From Butyrivibrio sp. XPD2006 (GTDB taxonomy: Bacteria; Bacillota; Clostridia; Lachnospirales; Lachnospiraceae), in NCBI RefSeq assembly GCF_000420865.1, contig NZ_ATVT01000023.1, positions 1 through 37,624 on the forward strand: a DNA stretch of 37,624 nt, written 5' to 3'. A program made the position numbers and the translations under genes. The notes under the pieces were generated by a model. That model ran no database searches and was not told where the DNA came from. It saw only the letters and a list, made by a program, of their open reading frames with translations. Below are positions 27,300 through 36,063 of the stretch, in pieces. Numbering within the stretch: position 1 is the first letter of the stretch; every line of letters begins with the position of its first letter.

Positions 27300-28460
27300 T
27301 TGGAGATAATAAGAACTTCAAAACCAATTGAAGACGGCTATTTTATGCCTGCCGAGTTTTCTCCTCATGACGGGACCCTGATGATTTATCCGACACGTCC
27401 CGGCAGCTGGGGGAAAGATCGCACGGAGACTTTAAAGTCTTTCGGAAGCGTATTTATACAGATCCTGAAGCGAGAGAATCTCTACCTTCTGGTAAGCAGG
27501 GATTATATTAGCGAGGCGGATTCTTTTATCGATGAGCTTATAACTTCCCATTGCCGGGGAGATGAGCTTTTGGAAAAAGAGCTCTCGGAGAGATGCTATA
27601 TCCTTGAGATAGATAGCGATGATGCCTGGGCCAGGGATGTGGGACCGACCTTCGTGACCTGCCCCGGAAGGGATATCCGCGGTATAAACTGGAGCTTTAA
27701 TGCCTGGGGAGGAGAGGTGGACGGTCTTTATGCTTCCTGGGATAAGGATGATAAGGTGGCGCTTAAATTCCTTGAAACCATTGAAGCGGATGCTTATGAT
27801 GCTGCGCCTTTTGTTTTGGAAGGGGGCTCCATCCACTGTGACGGAGAGGGGACAGTTATGGTTACGGAGAGCTGTCTTTTGAGCGCCGGAAGAAATCCTT
27901 CCCTGACCAAAGAGCAGATTGAAGATAAATTAAAAGAGTACCTTGGTGCCCAAAAGGTGTTATGGCTTCCGAAGGGAATCTACAACGATGAGACCAATGA
28001 GCATGTAGACAATGTATGCGCATTTATAAGACCCGGTGAAGCAGTGCTGGCCTGGACAGATGATGAAAATGATCCTCAGTATGAGATGTCGAGGGCTGAC
28101 CTTGCCTATCTTGAGAGTGTTACGGATGCAAAGGGCAGAAAGATCACTGTTCATAAGCTATATATTCCCGATAAGCCCGTTCTCGTTAATGAGAGCGATC
28201 TTTCAAACTACGAGTTTGAAGAGGGCGAAGATATGCGCGAAGTAGGTGAGAGGCTGGCAGCAAGCTATGTCAATTTCTACTTCGTAAACGGAGCAGCTCT
28301 TGTTCCGCAGTTTGGGGACGGAAACGAAGAGAGTGATAAAAGAGCTTTAGATACGCTGAAAGCTCTTTTGCCTGAAAAAGAAGTTGTCGGCATTGATGCA
28401 AGGCCGATTCTTCTTGGTGGTGGAAATATCCACTGCATAACACAACAGATTCCGATGTGA
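27300..28460 (+). CDS. aguA: Agmatine deiminase
   Basis: Encodes 386 residues from a TTG at 27300, with AAAGGAGA immediately upstream; this start aligns with the usual N-terminus ahead of DGYFMPAEF. Family marks are [20 protein letters not shown], the [15 protein letters not shown] segment, [12 protein letters not shown] and the C-terminal catalytic Cys C379 in [13 protein letters not shown]. It hydrolyses agmatine to N-carbamoylputrescine and ammonia in the cytoplasm. It sits between the spermidine-forming genes and the amidase that completes putrescine synthesis. Confidence 0.96.
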   Translation: MEIIRTSKPIEDGYFMPAEFSPHDGTLMIYPTRPGSWGKDRTETLKSFGSVFIQILKRENLYLLVSRDYISEADSFIDELITSHCRGDELLEKELSERCYILEIDSDDAWARDVGPTFVTCPGRDIRGINWSFNAWGGEVDGLYASWDKDDKVALKFLETIEADAYDAAPFVLEGGSIHCDGEGTVMVTESCLLSAGRNPSLTKEQIEDKLKEYLGAQKVLWLPKGIYNDETNEHVDNVCAFIRPGEAVLAWTDDENDPQYEMSRADLAYLESVTDAKGRKITVHKLYIPDKPVLVNESDLSNYEFEEGEDMREVGERLAASYVNFYFVNGAALVPQFGDGNEESDKRALDTLKALLPEKEVVGIDARPILLGGGNIHCITQQIPM

Positions 28461-28473
28461 AGGGATAAACAAA

Positions 28474-29373
28474 ATGAGTGAGATGATAAAAGTTGCCTGT
28501 GTGCAGTTCGACTGCGGAAAGGCTGCAGAAACTGACGCAGAGCAGGTTAAAAGAAATATTGAAAAGGCAGGGGAACTGACAAGAGAAGCTGCAAAAAGCG
28601 GCGCTAAGATCATTCTTTTGTCGGAGCTTTTTGAGAGAAAGTACTTCTGCCAGGAGAGAAGATACGACTACTATGAGTATGCCACGGAGATCATGGAGAA
28701 TCCGGCGGTTAAGTACTTTTCCGATCTCTGCAGAGATCTTTCGGTTGTGATGCCCATAAGCATCTATGAGAAGGATGAAAATGAGCTCTATAACTCGGTA
28801 GTTATGATTGATGCTGACGGAGCACTTCTTGGCGTGTACAGAAAGACCCATATTCCGGATGATCATTACTATCAGGAGAAGTTCTATTTTACACCGGGAG
28901 ATACCGGATTTAAGGTGTTTGAGACCAGGTATGGAAGAGTCGGAGTCGGAATCTGCTGGGATCAGTGGTTTCCGGAGACTGCAAGGTGCCTGGCGCTTAA
29001 GGGAGCGGATATAATTCTTTATCCCACAGCTATCGGATCTGAGCCGATTCTTAATGTGGACAGCTCAGGCCACTGGATGAGGACAATGCAGGGACATTCG
29101 GCAGCCAACATTATTCCTGTCGCAGCTGCAAACAGGATTGGCACGGAATATGTTGAGCCCTCCGAGGAAAACGGAGGACAGAAATCCAGCCTGTGCTTCT
29201 ACGGAACAAGCTTTCTTACCGATGAGACAGGCGAGTGCATAGCAAAGGCTTCCAGGGACAAGGAAGAGATCATCTATGCTGAGTATGATTTTGATGAGAT
29301 ACGCAGAAACAGGCTGTCCTGGGGACTCTTTAGAGACAGGAGACCTGAGTGTTACAAAGATATAACAAGATAA
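28474..29373 (+). CDS. aguB: N-carbamoylputrescine amidase
   Basis: Encodes 299 residues of the nitrilase superfamily, starting 13 bp after aguA. The catalytic triad is visible: E51 (LLSELFE), K124 (YRKTHIPDD) and C161 (GICWDQWFPE). The HYYQEKFYFTPGD segment is typical of AguB. It hydrolyses N-carbamoylputrescine to putrescine, CO2 and ammonia. Together with SpeA and AguA it forms a complete arginine-to-putrescine route. Last polyamine gene; Hsp33 follows 18 bp later, probably in the same transcript. Confidence 0.96.
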   Translation: MSEMIKVACVQFDCGKAAETDAEQVKRNIEKAGELTREAAKSGAKIILLSELFERKYFCQERRYDYYEYATEIMENPAVKYFSDLCRDLSVVMPISIYEKDENELYNSVVMIDADGALLGVYRKTHIPDDHYYQEKFYFTPGDTGFKVFETRYGRVGVGICWDQWFPETARCLALKGADIILYPTAIGSEPILNVDSSGHWMRTMQGHSAANIIPVAAANRIGTEYVEPSEENGGQKSSLCFYGTSFLTDETGECIAKASRDKEEIIYAEYDFDEIRRNRLSWGLFRDRRPECYKDITR

Positions 29374-29391
29374 GAAAAGAGGATTGAAAAA

Positions 29392-30306
29392 TTGGCATAT
29401 AAAGATTATATGGTAAGAGCAACAGCAGGAAATGCCCAGATCAGAGCTTTCGCTGCAACAACAAAGGACCTTGCGGAGTACGGAAGAAAGGCACATGGAC
29501 TGTCACCAATTGCGGCAGCAGCACTTGGCAGACTTATGACCGGTACAGTAATGATGGGAACCATGATGGATAATGATTCTGACCTCATTACGGTTAAAAT
29601 GGACGGAGACGGTCCGCTTAAAAGCGTTCTGGCAACAGCAGACAACAAGGGAAATGTAAAGGGCTATGTAAGTAACCCTTACGTTATCATGGAGCCCAAT
29701 GCATCAGGCCATTTGAATGTCGGCGGAGGCATTGGAGAAGGTACTCTTACCGTTATCAGAGACATGGGTATGAAAGAGCCCTATGTGGGACAGGTTCCAC
29801 TCTATACAGGAGAGGTTGCGGAAGATCTGACCTACTACTTTACAAAGTCTGAGCAGACTCCTTCATCAGTCGGTCTTGGAGTATTGGTTGAAAGAGAGGA
29901 TCTCTCAGTCATTGCAGCAGGAGGATTTATAATACAGCTCCTTCCTTTTGCAGATGAGGCCACAATTTCACATCTTGAGGAGAATCTTAAGAAGTTTTCG
30001 TCCGTGACTGACATCCTTAAAGCCGGCAAAACTCCGGAAGATATGCTTAACATCGTTCTTGATGGATTTGATATTGAGATAACAGATACAGTGGATCTTA
30101 ATTTCTACTGCAACTGCGACAAAGACAGAGTAGAGAGAGCACTTATGCTCATCGGTGAGAAAGAGATCCAGGATATGATTGACGAGGGAAAAGATGTGGA
30201 GCTAAAGTGCCACTTCTGTAACAAGTCTTACATATTCAGCGTGGATGAGCTCAAGCAGGTAAAAGAGAAGGCGAAGATAAAGAAAAGTAATCACCTAGCG
30301 AGGTAG
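29392..30306 (+). CDS. hslO: Redox-regulated chaperone Hsp33
   Basis: Encodes 304 residues from a TTG at 29392, which fits the usual N-terminus just ahead of DYMVRATA. The C-terminal zinc switch has both pairs: C240-x-C242 (CNC) and C273-x2-C276 (CHFC). In reducing conditions these bind zinc and the protein is inactive; oxidative unfolding of this domain turns on holdase activity. It is close behind aguB, so cotranscription is likely although functionally unrelated. It converges with the minus-strand TRIC gene. Confidence 0.96.
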   Translation: MAYKDYMVRATAGNAQIRAFAATTKDLAEYGRKAHGLSPIAAAALGRLMTGTVMMGTMMDNDSDLITVKMDGDGPLKSVLATADNKGNVKGYVSNPYVIMEPNASGHLNVGGGIGEGTLTVIRDMGMKEPYVGQVPLYTGEVAEDLTYYFTKSEQTPSSVGLGVLVEREDLSVIAAGGFIIQLLPFADEATISHLEENLKKFSSVTDILKAGKTPEDMLNIVLDGFDIEITDTVDLNFYCNCDKDRVERALMLIGEKEIQDMIDEGKDVELKCHFCNKSYIFSVDELKQVKEKAKIKKSNHLAR

Positions 30307-30329
30307 TTTCGAGCTTGGTGTACTACTTT

Positions 30330-30361
30330 GTTCTGGCGAGCACATGGTGCGAGAGCAGAAC
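30330..30361. terminator. Possible bidirectional terminator between hslO and the TRIC gene
   Basis: GTTCTG (30330-30335) pairs with CAGAAC (30356-30361), and an inner GCAC/GTGC stem closes the loop, with unpaired bases between. It is located between convergent genes. The T run is weak on either side, so the call is tentative. Confidence 0.4.
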
Positions 30362-30368
30362 TTCATTT

Positions 30369-31016
30369 TCATTCATGCAAATGTACTGTTGGCAGATTCC
30401 ATTCAAAATGCATGGCTAGGAAGCGGAGCAGTACTATGGTCGAGAATCCACAGAGTGAGCTGAGCAGCTCGCTGCCTGTAAACCGCCATAAGAGTACGGT
30501 TACAGCTGCGCCGGCGATGCAGGCGATGGCGTATACATGCTTTACAAGAACATAAGGGACTTTGTCCGCAAGGACGTCTCTTATGAGTCCGCCGCCGATT
30601 CCTGTTATTACTCCGAGAAATGCCACAAGGAAGAGATTGTCTGAATAATCCGAGTATATCCCGGCAAAGGCTCCGTCTACAGTAAAAGCTGCAAGACCCA
30701 GTGTATCGAGCCAGAACAGGAGCTTGTCATATACAGGAGTTATTCCCTTTGGCATTGGCTTTTTGAGGTACATTATAACGAAGGCGATATTAGCAGTAAT
30801 AAGTGTGATGATCGTAAGCGATGGATTAACGAACATCACAGGCGGGATCCTGTCGATTATGATATCGCGGATAAGTCCGCCGCCTGTGGCTGTTACAAGA
30901 GCCATCAGGTTGATTCCGAACAGATCCATGTCTTTCTTGGCTGCAACAACGGCCCCGGATATAGCAAAAGCTATGAGTCCGATGTTTTCTATTATTGTCA
31001 TTATAAGTGAGTTCAT
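30369..31016 (-). CDS. TRIC-family (YicG/UPF0126) membrane protein
   Basis: Encodes 215 residues with about seven hydrophobic segments. It has the duplicated glycine-rich motif of bacterial TRIC channels: TGGGLIRDIIIDRIPP in the first half and GIGGGLIRDVLADKVPY in the second. Relatives form trimeric cation (K+) channels in the cytoplasmic membrane. AGGA precedes the ATG at 31016. The gene is transcribed divergently from the chemoreceptor gene and has no obvious functional partner nearby. Confidence 0.93.
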   Translation of the reverse strand: MNSLIMTIIENIGLIAFAISGAVVAAKKDMDLFGINLMALVTATGGGLIRDIIIDRIPPVMFVNPSLTIITLITANIAFVIMYLKKPMPKGITPVYDKLLFWLDTLGLAAFTVDGAFAGIYSDYSDNLFLVAFLGVITGIGGGLIRDVLADKVPYVLVKHVYAIACIAGAAVTVLLWRFTGSELLSSLCGFSTIVLLRFLAMHFEWNLPTVHLHE

Positions 31017-31143
31017 TTATTTGTCCTGCTTAGTATTTCTTAGGTTGATCAACCAACAAATCATATATGATTTTACAGGAAAAGTAAACTTGTATTTATC
31101 AAATTTTAAGAAAAGATTTCGATTATTATCTGACGATATTTTG

Positions 31144-31149
31144 TATAAT
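31144..31149 (+). promoter_or_regulatory. -10 element upstream of the chemoreceptor gene
   Basis: TATAAT at 31144-31149, about 50 bp before the ATG, in a divergent intergenic region. No good -35 was found at 16-18 bp, and no clear sigma-28 (flagellar) promoter pattern was seen. Confidence 0.45.
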
Positions 31150-31198
31150 TAATGTGTTATACAGGGATAATATTATGTCTTTTCCGAGGAGGCACATT

Positions 31199-32920
31199 AT
31201 GGAAATAAGAGAAAGAAAAGGAAAACTTGTCCAAAAGCTTATCATCGCTGCAGTAGCAGCTATTATAGGCGTCTCAGTGGTTCTTACCATCCTCAGTGCC
31301 AGATCAATCAATAATACATATGACAGTATGGTGCAGGAAGAACTTCTTCTTGCAGTAGAACAATTAAACAGTGAAATGTCAAATGTATGGGATGGCGACT
31401 GGGCATATGTTGACGGAATACTATATAAGGGCGAGGAAAATGTCATGGCCGAGTATGAGGAGCTCATGGATGAACTCAAGTCCCTTACAGATGTTGAATA
31501 TTCACTTTTCTATGGCAAAGAGAGGGTTATAACTACTCTTAAGGATTCCAGTGGAGCTAAAGCAACAGGTTATAGCATCTCAGATAAGGTGGCAAGCGCT
31601 GTTCTGACAAACGGTCAGACCTATTATGCCAAGATGGTTCCTGCAGGAGCTACTGAGAATTACTACAGCTACTATTTGCCTCTTAAAAATGATGACGGAA
31701 CAATAATCGGAATGGTATATTCCGGAAGAGAGAGCGATACAGTTGAAGCCAGGATCAGAGGTATTGTATTACAAATGGTAATCCTGTCTCTGGTTATTGC
31801 AATCGGTGTATCAATAGTTGGTATAGTGGTTGCTAATAAGTCTTCCGGCAAGATGAGAGCAATTGCAGAAGAGCTTGGCAATCTCTCCAAGGGTGAGCTT
31901 AAGCTGTCAATTGACAAGACATCGCTTGATAGAAACGATGAGATTGGGCTTCTTGCTGACGGAGCCAAGACTCTTTCTGAAAAGCTTGGTGAAGTTATTA
32001 AATCCACTATGGAGATGTCAGATGAGCTCAAGAGGTCCGGAAGCGAGCTTTCAAGCAACGCCAATATGGCATCTACAGCGTCCGGACAGGTATCGCAGGC
32101 AGTGGATGATATTTCCAAAGGTGCTGTAAATCAGGCTGAGAGCGTTGAGACAGCAGCAGGTAATACTCAGGACATCGGAAGAGATATTGAAGAGGTTTCA
32201 GAAAACGTAGAACAGTTAAACAGCTATGCTTCAGAGATGAAATCTTCCTGTGAAGCTGCTATGGATGCACTTAATAAGCTTATAGAGCAGAGCAGCGAAG
32301 TTCAGTCCTCTGTTCGCGATATCGGCGCAACAATAGATTCCACAAATGAATCTGCAAAAGAGATTTCCAAGTTCTCAGAAGCTATCACAGAGATTGCTTC
32401 ACAGACGAACCTCCTTTCACTCAATGCAAGTATTGAAGCTGCAAGAGCAGGAGATGCAGGCAAGGGATTTGCGGTTGTTGCTACAGAGATCGGACAGCTG
32501 GCGGTTCAGAGCAGTAATTCTGCCGAAGAGATCAAGAAGATTGTAGAAAAGCTCGTTGCTGATTCCGAGCAGTCTGTGGAAGTAATGCAGAGGCTCAATG
32601 CAAGCTTTGAACAGCAGGAGACTCAGCTTGATGAGACCAAGGTCAACATGCAGAGCATGGCAGATAACGTAGATAACGTTTCGGAGAGTACGGATAATAT
32701 TGCAGGACATGTCGATAAGCTCTCAGAAGCCAAGGATAAGCTTGTGGAGATCATATCCGATCTGTCCGCAATATCAGAGGAGAATGCAGCCTCCACAGAG
32801 GAAACAAATGCCTCAATGCAGGAGCTGAATGCTACATTTGCCATCATTACAGAGTCCGCTGATAAGCTTCAGGAACTGGCAGAGAATATGTCTGATACGA
32901 TCAGTTATTTCAAACCATAA
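31199..32920 (+). CDS. Methyl-accepting chemotaxis protein
   Basis: Encodes 573 residues. ATG 31199 is chosen because AGGAGG (31187-31192) lies 6 bp upstream; the ORF open from 31154 would place 15 extra residues ahead. Membrane helix 1 is near residues 14-36, followed by a dCache/sCache-like outer domain of about 140 residues with Tyr and acidic residues. Helix 2 ([20 protein letters not shown]), a HAMP domain and a long signalling coiled coil follow. The hairpin tip has the conserved [20 protein letters not shown] and GKGFAVVA sequence that binds CheA and CheW. No other chemotaxis genes are present, so it is an orphan receptor. Ligand unknown. Confidence 0.95.
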   Translation: MEIRERKGKLVQKLIIAAVAAIIGVSVVLTILSARSINNTYDSMVQEELLLAVEQLNSEMSNVWDGDWAYVDGILYKGEENVMAEYEELMDELKSLTDVEYSLFYGKERVITTLKDSSGAKATGYSISDKVASAVLTNGQTYYAKMVPAGATENYYSYYLPLKNDDGTIIGMVYSGRESDTVEARIRGIVLQMVILSLVIAIGVSIVGIVVANKSSGKMRAIAEELGNLSKGELKLSIDKTSLDRNDEIGLLADGAKTLSEKLGEVIKSTMEMSDELKRSGSELSSNANMASTASGQVSQAVDDISKGAVNQAESVETAAGNTQDIGRDIEEVSENVEQLNSYASEMKSSCEAAMDALNKLIEQSSEVQSSVRDIGATIDSTNESAKEISKFSEAITEIASQTNLLSLNASIEAARAGDAGKGFAVVATEIGQLAVQSSNSAEEIKKIVEKLVADSEQSVEVMQRLNASFEQQETQLDETKVNMQSMADNVDNVSESTDNIAGHVDKLSEAKDKLVEIISDLSAISEENAASTEETNASMQELNATFAIITESADKLQELAENMSDTISYFKP

Positions 32921-32937
32921 AATAATAATAAATTTCC

Positions 32938-32978
32938 AATCCCCCGACCGGAAAAGCGCATGGTTGGGGGATTTTTTA
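32938..32978 (+). terminator. Terminator after the chemoreceptor gene
   Basis: AATCCCCCGACC (32938-32949) pairs with GGTTGGGGGATT (32962-32973), with one G-U pair, and six Ts follow (32972-32977). Its left arm and loop overlap an 11-bp inverted repeat, CCGGAAAAGCG (32948-32958) and CGCTTTTCCGG (32980-32990), that could form a competing stem. Confidence 0.9.
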
Positions 32979-32992
32979 ACGCTTTTCCGGAA

Positions 32993-33021
32993 TTGACATA
33001 TATTTAACGGACATATATAAT
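32993..33021 (+). promoter_or_regulatory. Consensus sigma-A promoter of the rex operon
   Basis: TTGACA (32993-32998), a 17-bp spacer and TATAAT (33016-33021) match the full consensus. This is the best promoter in the window and should drive rex and probably the coiled-coil gene downstream. The predicted start is near 33028. Confidence 0.9.
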
Positions 33022-33025
33022 CAAT

Positions 33026-33043
33026 TTGTAGGATTATTAACAA
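33026..33043. promoter_or_regulatory. Probable Rex operator (autoregulation)
   Basis: TTGTAGGATTATTAACAA has the Rex-box frame TTGT-N10-ACAA, with a perfect right half TTAACAA and a degenerate left half. It covers the predicted transcription start of the rex promoter, the right place for NADH-sensitive self-repression. Operator identity is inferred from the clostridial consensus. Confidence 0.6.
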
Positions 33044-33068
33044 ACAATACTATTATTTGGAGATTATC

Positions 33069-33713
33069 ATGGCAGAAAAAGAGATTTCTCAGGCGGTCAT
33101 AAGCAGATTGCCTAGATATTTTAGATATCTTGGGGACCTTAAGGAGAGAGGCGTTGAGAGAATTTCATCTCAGGAACTCTCAGATATCATGAAGGTCACA
33201 GCATCACAGATCAGACAGGACTTCAATAACTTTGGTGGCTTTGGCCAGCAGGGCTACGGCTATAATGTGAATTACCTCTACGACGAGATCGGCAAGATCC
33301 TCGGCCTTGATAAGCAGCACAGCCTTGTTATCATAGGAGCAGGTCACCTCGGACAGGCTCTTGCAGGCTATACCAATTTTACAAGAAGAGGCTTTGTCTT
33401 CAAGGGAGCCTTTGACTGCAACCCTGAGCTGTACGGAACAATGATCCGTGACGTTGAGGTAAGGCCTGTCGATGAAGTGGAAGACTTCGTCAAAAAGAAC
33501 AACATCGAGATAGCAGTTCTTACCATTCCCAAGGAGCAGGCTGTTCCCATGGCACACAGGCTGGCAGGCTGTGGAATCAAGGCTATATGGAACTTTGCGC
33601 ATGTTGACCTTGAAGTTCCTAACAATATTCAGGTAGAAAATGTACATTTATCTGACAGTTTGATGAAATTATCGTATAATATAGATAGGTATGAAAAATC
33701 ATTAAAACATTAG
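33069..33713 (+). CDS. rex: Redox-sensing transcriptional repressor Rex
   Basis: Encodes 214 residues from ATG 33069 (RBS TTTGGAGA; the ORF opens at a TTG inside that site). The N-terminal winged helix (residues 1-80) has RLPRYFRYL and the DNA-contacting SQIRQDFNNFG. The Rossmann domain has GAGHLGQALAGY (90-101) for NAD(H). Rex represses fermentation and respiration genes when NAD+/NADH is high and releases DNA when NADH binds. It has a consensus promoter and a probable own operator. The next gene starts 12 bp after. Confidence 0.97.
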   Translation: MAEKEISQAVISRLPRYFRYLGDLKERGVERISSQELSDIMKVTASQIRQDFNNFGGFGQQGYGYNVNYLYDEIGKILGLDKQHSLVIIGAGHLGQALAGYTNFTRRGFVFKGAFDCNPELYGTMIRDVEVRPVDEVEDFVKKNNIEIAVLTIPKEQAVPMAHRLAGCGIKAIWNFAHVDLEVPNNIQVENVHLSDSLMKLSYNIDRYEKSLKH

Positions 33714-33725
33714 TGAGAGAATCTG

Positions 33726-34391
33726 ATGGCAAAAGATGATAAGGTCTATTCAGCTGCGCTGGAGGGAAAGAGTATTCCCATTCTGACACTTGATGATAAG
33801 TGGCACCAGCTCTTTACCCAGACAGAAATGACTCCGGAGATTGAAAGTCTTGCGGAAGAACTGAATACTTTGGTTGACAGGGACGCCAAGATACGTACCG
33901 AGACCAAGAAGATCAAGAAGCTGAAGAAAACGCTTCTTGGAGAGATTGTGCCCCTTCGTGACAAGGCCAACAAGGCCGGAGGCAACAGTGCGGCAATAGA
34001 AAAAGAAATCTCCGAGAGAACCAGACTTATCAACGAATGTAACGACAAGCTTGACAGCCACAACGACGAGCTCATGGATCTTTCAAGGCAGATCTATGAC
34101 GTGGACTACAAGCTCATGATAGAGACCATGAATGCGTGTTACGATACGCTTCATTCAAACACAGAATATATCAAGGGTCTGGACGAGTGGATAACCAAGG
34201 TAAGAGTAGAACTTAAGAAAAACGTGATCCATCTCCAGGAAGCTGAAATGGAGAACTACAACCTCTATTCCTATATGCACCAGATCTTCGGCCCCGAGGT
34301 CATTGACCTCTTCGATATGAAATATGATCCAAATCGCAGACATCCCATAAGACGCCCCCTTGAAGGCGATGAGGATGAGTATGTAGAATGA
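33726..34391 (+). CDS. Conserved coiled-coil protein of unknown function
   Basis: Encodes 221 residues, soluble and highly charged. Residues about 35-130 are predicted coiled coil with many Lys/Glu heptads (TKKIKKLKKTLLGEIVPL, and a later NDKLDSHNDELMDL). The C-terminus has a proline/arginine stretch RRHPIRRPLEGDED and ends acidic. I recall similar proteins of unknown function next to rex in related genomes, but no domain name can be given. It is 12 bp after rex, followed by a terminator, so it forms a two-gene operon with rex. Confidence 0.8.
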   Translation: MAKDDKVYSAALEGKSIPILTLDDKWHQLFTQTEMTPEIESLAEELNTLVDRDAKIRTETKKIKKLKKTLLGEIVPLRDKANKAGGNSAAIEKEISERTRLINECNDKLDSHNDELMDLSRQIYDVDYKLMIETMNACYDTLHSNTEYIKGLDEWITKVRVELKKNVIHLQEAEMENYNLYSYMHQIFGPEVIDLFDMKYDPNRRHPIRRPLEGDEDEYVE

Positions 34392-34414
34392 TTTAGGCTA
34401 TTGGATAGATACAT

Positions 34415-34446
34415 CCCGGTCTGGCATGTTACCAGACCGGGTTTTA
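34415..34446 (+). terminator. Terminator after the rex operon
   Basis: A perfect 10-bp GC-rich stem (34415-34424 with 34432-34441, 7-nt loop) is followed by TTTT. It lies between the coiled-coil gene and the nnr start. Since it falls inside the longest open frame of nnr, it supports the shorter start at 34470. Confidence 0.85.
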
Positions 34447-34469
34447 TGCTATTGGGGGAGGATTGCACT

Positions 34470-36035
34470 ATGAATGGTATGAAGTATGCTGTTACAAGTC
34501 AGGAGATGAAGATTTACGACAGGAATACGTCGGAACACTTTGGGGTGGCGACGGAGGTGCTGATGGAGAGGGCGTCTCTTTCAGTGGCTGATGTCGTAGA
34601 TGAGTGGAAGAGTAAGAGGGAGGCAAAGAGAACCTATAAAGTGCTGGTGATGGCCGGAGTTGGCAACAACGGCGGAGACGGAGTCTGCGTAGGAAGGCTC
34701 CTTAAGCAAAGAGGCTATCAGGTGAGCCTTTGCGTTGTTGGTGATCCTACAAAGTGCTCGGATCTTCTTCTTAAGCAGCTTTCTATAGCTGAGAAATATG
34801 GAATTCATAAGGACACTTTTTCCAACATAAGATGCAACAAATCCGAAGCGGACTTTGATATCATTGTAGATGGCTTATTCGGTATAGGTCTTTCGAGACC
34901 TGTTACCGGAGATTATCTGGATGCTGTTAACTACATAAACAGCTGCAAGCGGCAAAGAGACAGCGATATGTTCGTTGTATCCATAGACATAGCTTCAGGA
35001 ATCAGTGCCGATGACGGACATGTCTGCGGAGCGGCAGTAAGAGCAGATGCAACCGTGACATTTAATCAGGCCAAGATAGGGCACATCATGTATCCCGGAT
35101 GTGAATATACGGGTAAGCTGATAGTAGAAGACGTCGGAATCACTGATGAGAGCTTTCTCGGTAAGGAGCCGGGGGTTATATATTATGATGGCGAAGGAAG
35201 AGCTCTTTTACCCGATAGAAATCCTGCAGGCAATAAGGGCACTTATGGCAAGGTCCTGATCATCGCGGGTTCCAAGGATATCAGCGGTGCATGTGTTTTG
35301 TGTGCGGGAGCATGCCTTAAGGCCGGTGCAGGTATGGTGAGAGTTTTTACCGCTGTTGAGAATGCTGAGGCAGTCAGGACTTTGCTGCCGGAGGCGATAC
35401 TTGATACCTACGAGGATTTTGAGCCTGTAGGTGATAAGCTGAAAGAGGCAATGAAGTGGTCAACCCAGGCTGTGATTGGCCCCGGGATCGGCACAGAGGG
35501 AAAGGGAGCAGAACTGCTTGCTGATGTCCTGAACTTTTATGACAAGAGTCTTGTAATGGATGCCGATGCGCTTAATTTGATTGCTGAGGACGCAGAGCTT
35601 TACAGGCTTGCTTCCAACTTTGGCAGAGACGGCAAAGAGCTTCTGATAACGCCACATATGGGAGAGTTTGCAAGACTGTTTAAGAGCGATATCAGAGACT
35701 GCAAGGAGCATATTACGCAGTACCCTGTCGAGCTGGCTAAGAGGCTCCACTGTACGGTTATCTGTAAGGATGCCAGAAGTATAGTGGCTGACACAGGCTC
35801 CAAAAAGATATATATTAATATGAGTGGCAATGATGGAATGGCAACAGCCGGAAGCGGAGACGTTCTCGCCGGAATACTGGGAGCTGTTTTGTCATACAAA
35901 ATGGATGGATTTGAGACTGCAATAGCAGGAGCATACATTCACGGAAGAGCAGGAGACGTAGCTGCAGAGCGAATCGGCAGATACTCCATGGTGGCTTCGG
36001 ATATAGCGGCGGCTCTTCCTGAGGTGTTGCGATAA
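34470..36035 (+). CDS. nnr: Bifunctional NAD(P)H-hydrate epimerase/dehydratase
   Basis: Encodes 521 residues from ATG 34470 (GGGGAGG upstream; the open frame from 34401 contains a terminator). The N-terminal YjeF-type epimerase domain (about 1-215) has MAGVGNNGGDGVCVGRLL. The C-terminal kinase-like dehydratase has GNKGTYGKVLIIAGSKDISG, ITPHMGEFARL and the nucleotide site NDGMATAGSGDVLAGILGA. Together they repair hydrated NADH and NADPH: the epimerase interconverts R and S forms and the dehydratase restores the cofactor using ADP or ATP. It is followed 28 bp later by alr. Confidence 0.95.
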   Translation: MNGMKYAVTSQEMKIYDRNTSEHFGVATEVLMERASLSVADVVDEWKSKREAKRTYKVLVMAGVGNNGGDGVCVGRLLKQRGYQVSLCVVGDPTKCSDLLLKQLSIAEKYGIHKDTFSNIRCNKSEADFDIIVDGLFGIGLSRPVTGDYLDAVNYINSCKRQRDSDMFVVSIDIASGISADDGHVCGAAVRADATVTFNQAKIGHIMYPGCEYTGKLIVEDVGITDESFLGKEPGVIYYDGEGRALLPDRNPAGNKGTYGKVLIIAGSKDISGACVLCAGACLKAGAGMVRVFTAVENAEAVRTLLPEAILDTYEDFEPVGDKLKEAMKWSTQAVIGPGIGTEGKGAELLADVLNFYDKSLVMDADALNLIAEDAELYRLASNFGRDGKELLITPHMGEFARLFKSDIRDCKEHITQYPVELAKRLHCTVICKDARSIVADTGSKKIYINMSGNDGMATAGSGDVLAGILGAVLSYKMDGFETAIAGAYIHGRAGDVAAERIGRYSMVASDIAAALPEVLR

Positions 36036-36063
36036 AACTTAAGCATTCAAGAAGGATGTAAAA

